From assembly GCF_022201045.2 (NCBI RefSeq), contig NC_068563.1:28555001-28619000 (forward strand): a stretch of DNA of 64,000 nt. The letters are read 5' to 3'. The notes beneath the pieces were generated by a model. It was not told the DNA's origin, did not search any database, and saw nothing but the letters and a program-made list of their open reading frames with translations. This DNA comes from Citrus sinensis. Lineage: Eukaryota > Streptophyta > Magnoliopsida > Sapindales > Rutaceae. Positions 61,851 to 64,000 of this stretch are shown here, in pieces. Position 1 is the first letter of the stretch. Every line of letters starts with the position of its first letter. The translations under genes were made by a program, and so were the position numbers.

Positions 61851-62610
61851 GGTTTGGTAGGAGCTTTGTTCATTGTGAGGCAATGAGTATGGCAGATCCT
61901 GGACAACTCGGGGGGCTAACTTGTGTCAAAGTTCAATTAACATTGGTTACCTACTGCACACGGCACAGGATTCTCGTTTGTTATTCTTTTGTTTCGTTGT
62001 TGTCATTATAGAGTTGTTCACTTGTTTGTCTTAGTACTCAGAAGTGAGATGAGAAGCTGAATTGTTTTTCTTAGAATTATAACAACTTTGAGACAGTAAA
62101 TATTTCTGATAAACTTGAGATTGCATAAGGACAGGGCTTACTCAGAAAGATTTCGTTTTACAGCTCAGGATTCTTTTTCTTTACTCTCTTTCCATCTTAG
62201 TTCTTCTCATTGCAGATTTGTTTGGTTCTCTAATTACTCAAAAACATTCAAGACACGAGAGTAATTTTGGTAGGTAGGTTTGAGATATACCCCAAATTCA
62301 GAAATAAAGAGAAGTTGCAATTTACTCTAGATTCTGACCATTATTTTTTCAACTGAAAATCCTATAATATATTGCTTGTAATTTTCGCAATGCTCTTTGT
62401 ATATTTTCAAAAACATTTATGTGAAGCCAATATCAATAGCTTCATAATTCTTTCTGAGCCCGTTATTCTGCCCGACCCAATTTGCTTGCTCATATAGAAT
62501 TTCAGAAATATAAATGTGTGTGTACATATATATTTTAAAAGTATCACATAAATAAAAAAGAGCCCTTTATTTAACTCAAAACTCAAAACCCTAAACCTAG
62601 ATCTTGACAA

Positions 62611-63502
62611 ATGAAACCTGCTCAAAAAGAAGCAGTGGCAGAGCGATCTGCTGTTCGATATGATCAGAATCCTGACACACGTTTTTTCTTGTGTACTACT
62701 TGTCATACCCACATTGCTTTGTTGCGAGAACCGTTCTCCTTAGTAACACCTCTCAACTTTCTTCTCTTTGATCATATATATGTTTGTGTTCATACTTTTC
62801 AAAACCTATTATTTCATAATGCCATACACTTAACACATCGAACGAACCTTGAGAACAAAATTCAATTATTAATATTGCGGCAAGCACCTTGTCGATTGAT
62901 TGAAATGAATTTCGAACATTAATTCTCCCGTCGTCTAACCAATTTTGTGAATGCATTTTGCAGGATACGCAGACTGCATCAGTCATCCTAGAGAGTGTGT
63001 GAGATAGCTGCTTGAATTTTACTTTTTGGTTTGATAATAGATATGTTGGAAATTTAAATTTTATATGATTCAATGTGTTTTTGATAATTAAGCAGTGACA
63101 ACTTGGTGATTGACAGCTCAGAAACTCATTCAAGGGTCAACGGATCCACTGTGGCAAATTTGTACTGTGTTGGATGCTTCGCGCAAATTGGCTACAAGTT
63201 TGTAAGATCGTCTGTACAATTTTTCCCTAACAGCGTAACCGATTCAAATTCTTGTATCTGAAAATGTTAGATTCTTCAGGTTCAAGTGGAATACTCGCAT
63301 GACATAATTCGAGAAGGAAGAATTCTGATGGATTTGTAAGCTTCTGACTGAAAATTATACAAAATTGCTTGTCAGTATGTAGAATATTTTATATTGCCTT
63401 TTGGGTTTTGATTGCAGGCGTAAATTGTTGTTCTGGAATGGTCAGCTGATAATGGACTCAATGAGAATGCAACCAATTGTGGACGCATTTCCAGAGCAAT
63501 GA
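62611..63502 (+). CDS. Yippee-like zinc-binding protein (array unit D)
   Basis: Five exons: 62611-62742, 62964-62998, 63096-63201, 63280-63335 and 63418-63502; 137 aa. Exons 2 and 4 have exactly the same length as in unit B (35 and 56 nt), and all intron phases agree. The first zinc pair is in RFFLCTTCHTHIALL and the second in ANLYCVGCFAQIGYKF, which keeps the GxKF/GWKY-like motif better than unit B; then DIIREGRILMDLRKLLFWNG and an acidic end. The N-terminus (MKPAQKEAVAERSAV) differs from the usual MGRLF start, so the first exon was partly replaced. Function is inferred only from the fold; it is probably a paralogue of unit B with diverged sequence. Confidence 0.78.
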
Positions 63503-64000
63503 TAATTCAAGGACAAATTACAAAGGGAGCAAAGGACTTTTTCTTTTTTTTTTTAAATGTTCATCCATTTCAGTTAATCTCTTTGTATGATTCTCTTGAG
63601 TACTTCATTTTATGCAAGTGAGATGATGGGAAATTCCAATTTCTAAATTATTGTTGAAGGATTATGATTTTGTAAGAAAAATGTATCTAAAATAGCAATA
63701 TATGTAATTCATACTCTGTCATTGAACATAGATAACTATAACACACTAAGTGCTGTTTGAAACACAATTACATCATGTATTTCTTTTTTACTTCTCTAAA
63801 TAGTCTTAGCTTATTAAGGGGAAAGAATATCATAGAATAGAAAAGCAAAAGAATACGTCATCTAGTCTCTTGAATGATAAGCGGCTTGCATTGTTCAAGA
63901 AACTAGAATGATACCAAAAATGTTTGTTTGCTCTGATTCTTCGAGTGGCGAGAATTTAATTGGGCATCAATATCGTGGTGTGTTGAGGCTTTTCAAAAAA
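63503..64000. other. 3' flank of the last Yippee-like gene
   Basis: The 3' UTR and AT-rich DNA to the end of the window. No further unit or gene was recognised. Confidence 0.45.

Overview
The window is nuclear DNA from a flowering plant, almost certainly a eudicot. The genes are intron-rich with GT-AG junctions, the intergenic DNA is AT-rich, and the gene set is plant-specific: an MBD7-like protein, a C2H2 repressor with QALGGH fingers and an LDLNL motif, a FAR1-type transposase, a lysine-rich plant H2B and a RabE GTPase. The overall look suggests a woody dicot such as Citrus, but that is an impression and not a proof. No rRNA, tRNA or CRISPR array was recognised.

Layout. 1-7.9 kb is intergenic, with a Harbinger-like MITE (1604-1876) and a broken DUF1985 gene fragment (about 4007-4552) whose end is tandemly duplicated. 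7985-11436 (+) is a domesticated PIF/Harbinger transposase gene (ALP1-like). It is tail to tail with a six-exon MBD7-like methyl-CpG-binding gene (12344-15129, -). A foldback MULE-MITE (15730-16446, 9-bp target duplication) and a hAT element (17946-18831, 8-bp duplication) follow.

20073-26999 is a complete 6.9-kb Mutator-like element with a perfect 9-bp target duplication. It carries two convergent genes, each driven from a TATA box 65 bp inside its own terminus: a GRF zinc-finger/tail-anchor protein (+) and a five-exon FAR1/MULE/SWIM transposase (-). A minisatellite lies between their 3' ends. This is the most unusual system in the window. It sits about 0.5 kb upstream of a ZAT11/12-like zinc-finger gene (27505-27984, +).

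28-33 kb is intergenic with a CACTA-like end and an LTR-like piece. 33788-35468 (+) is a four-exon Tify-binding-domain protein. 36668-39874 (-) is an eight-exon RabE/Rab8 GTPase, and about 4 kb away lies a decayed, exon-by-exon copy of it (about 42190-43385, -). 46837-47754 (-) is ribosomal protein S15a (uS8). A 2.2-kb hAT element (49505-51740) precedes a small plant-specific gene of unknown function (52547-53059, +) and an intronless histone H2B gene (55956-56396, +) with histone-type promoter motifs.

57.5-63.5 kb is a tandem array of Yippee-like zinc-binding genes with a repeat period of about 2.5-2.6 kb: one broken copy, one intact copy (60110-61268), one orphan exon remnant and another intact copy (62611-63502).

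The genes are mostly independent housekeeping or regulatory loci. Two relationships stand out: the two-gene MULE with TIR promoters, and the adjacency of a Harbinger-derived gene to an MBD7-like gene, two families known from work in Arabidopsis to meet in the same anti-silencing complex. Exon coordinates were read by eye from splice consensus, reading phase and protein similarity; no transcript data were available.
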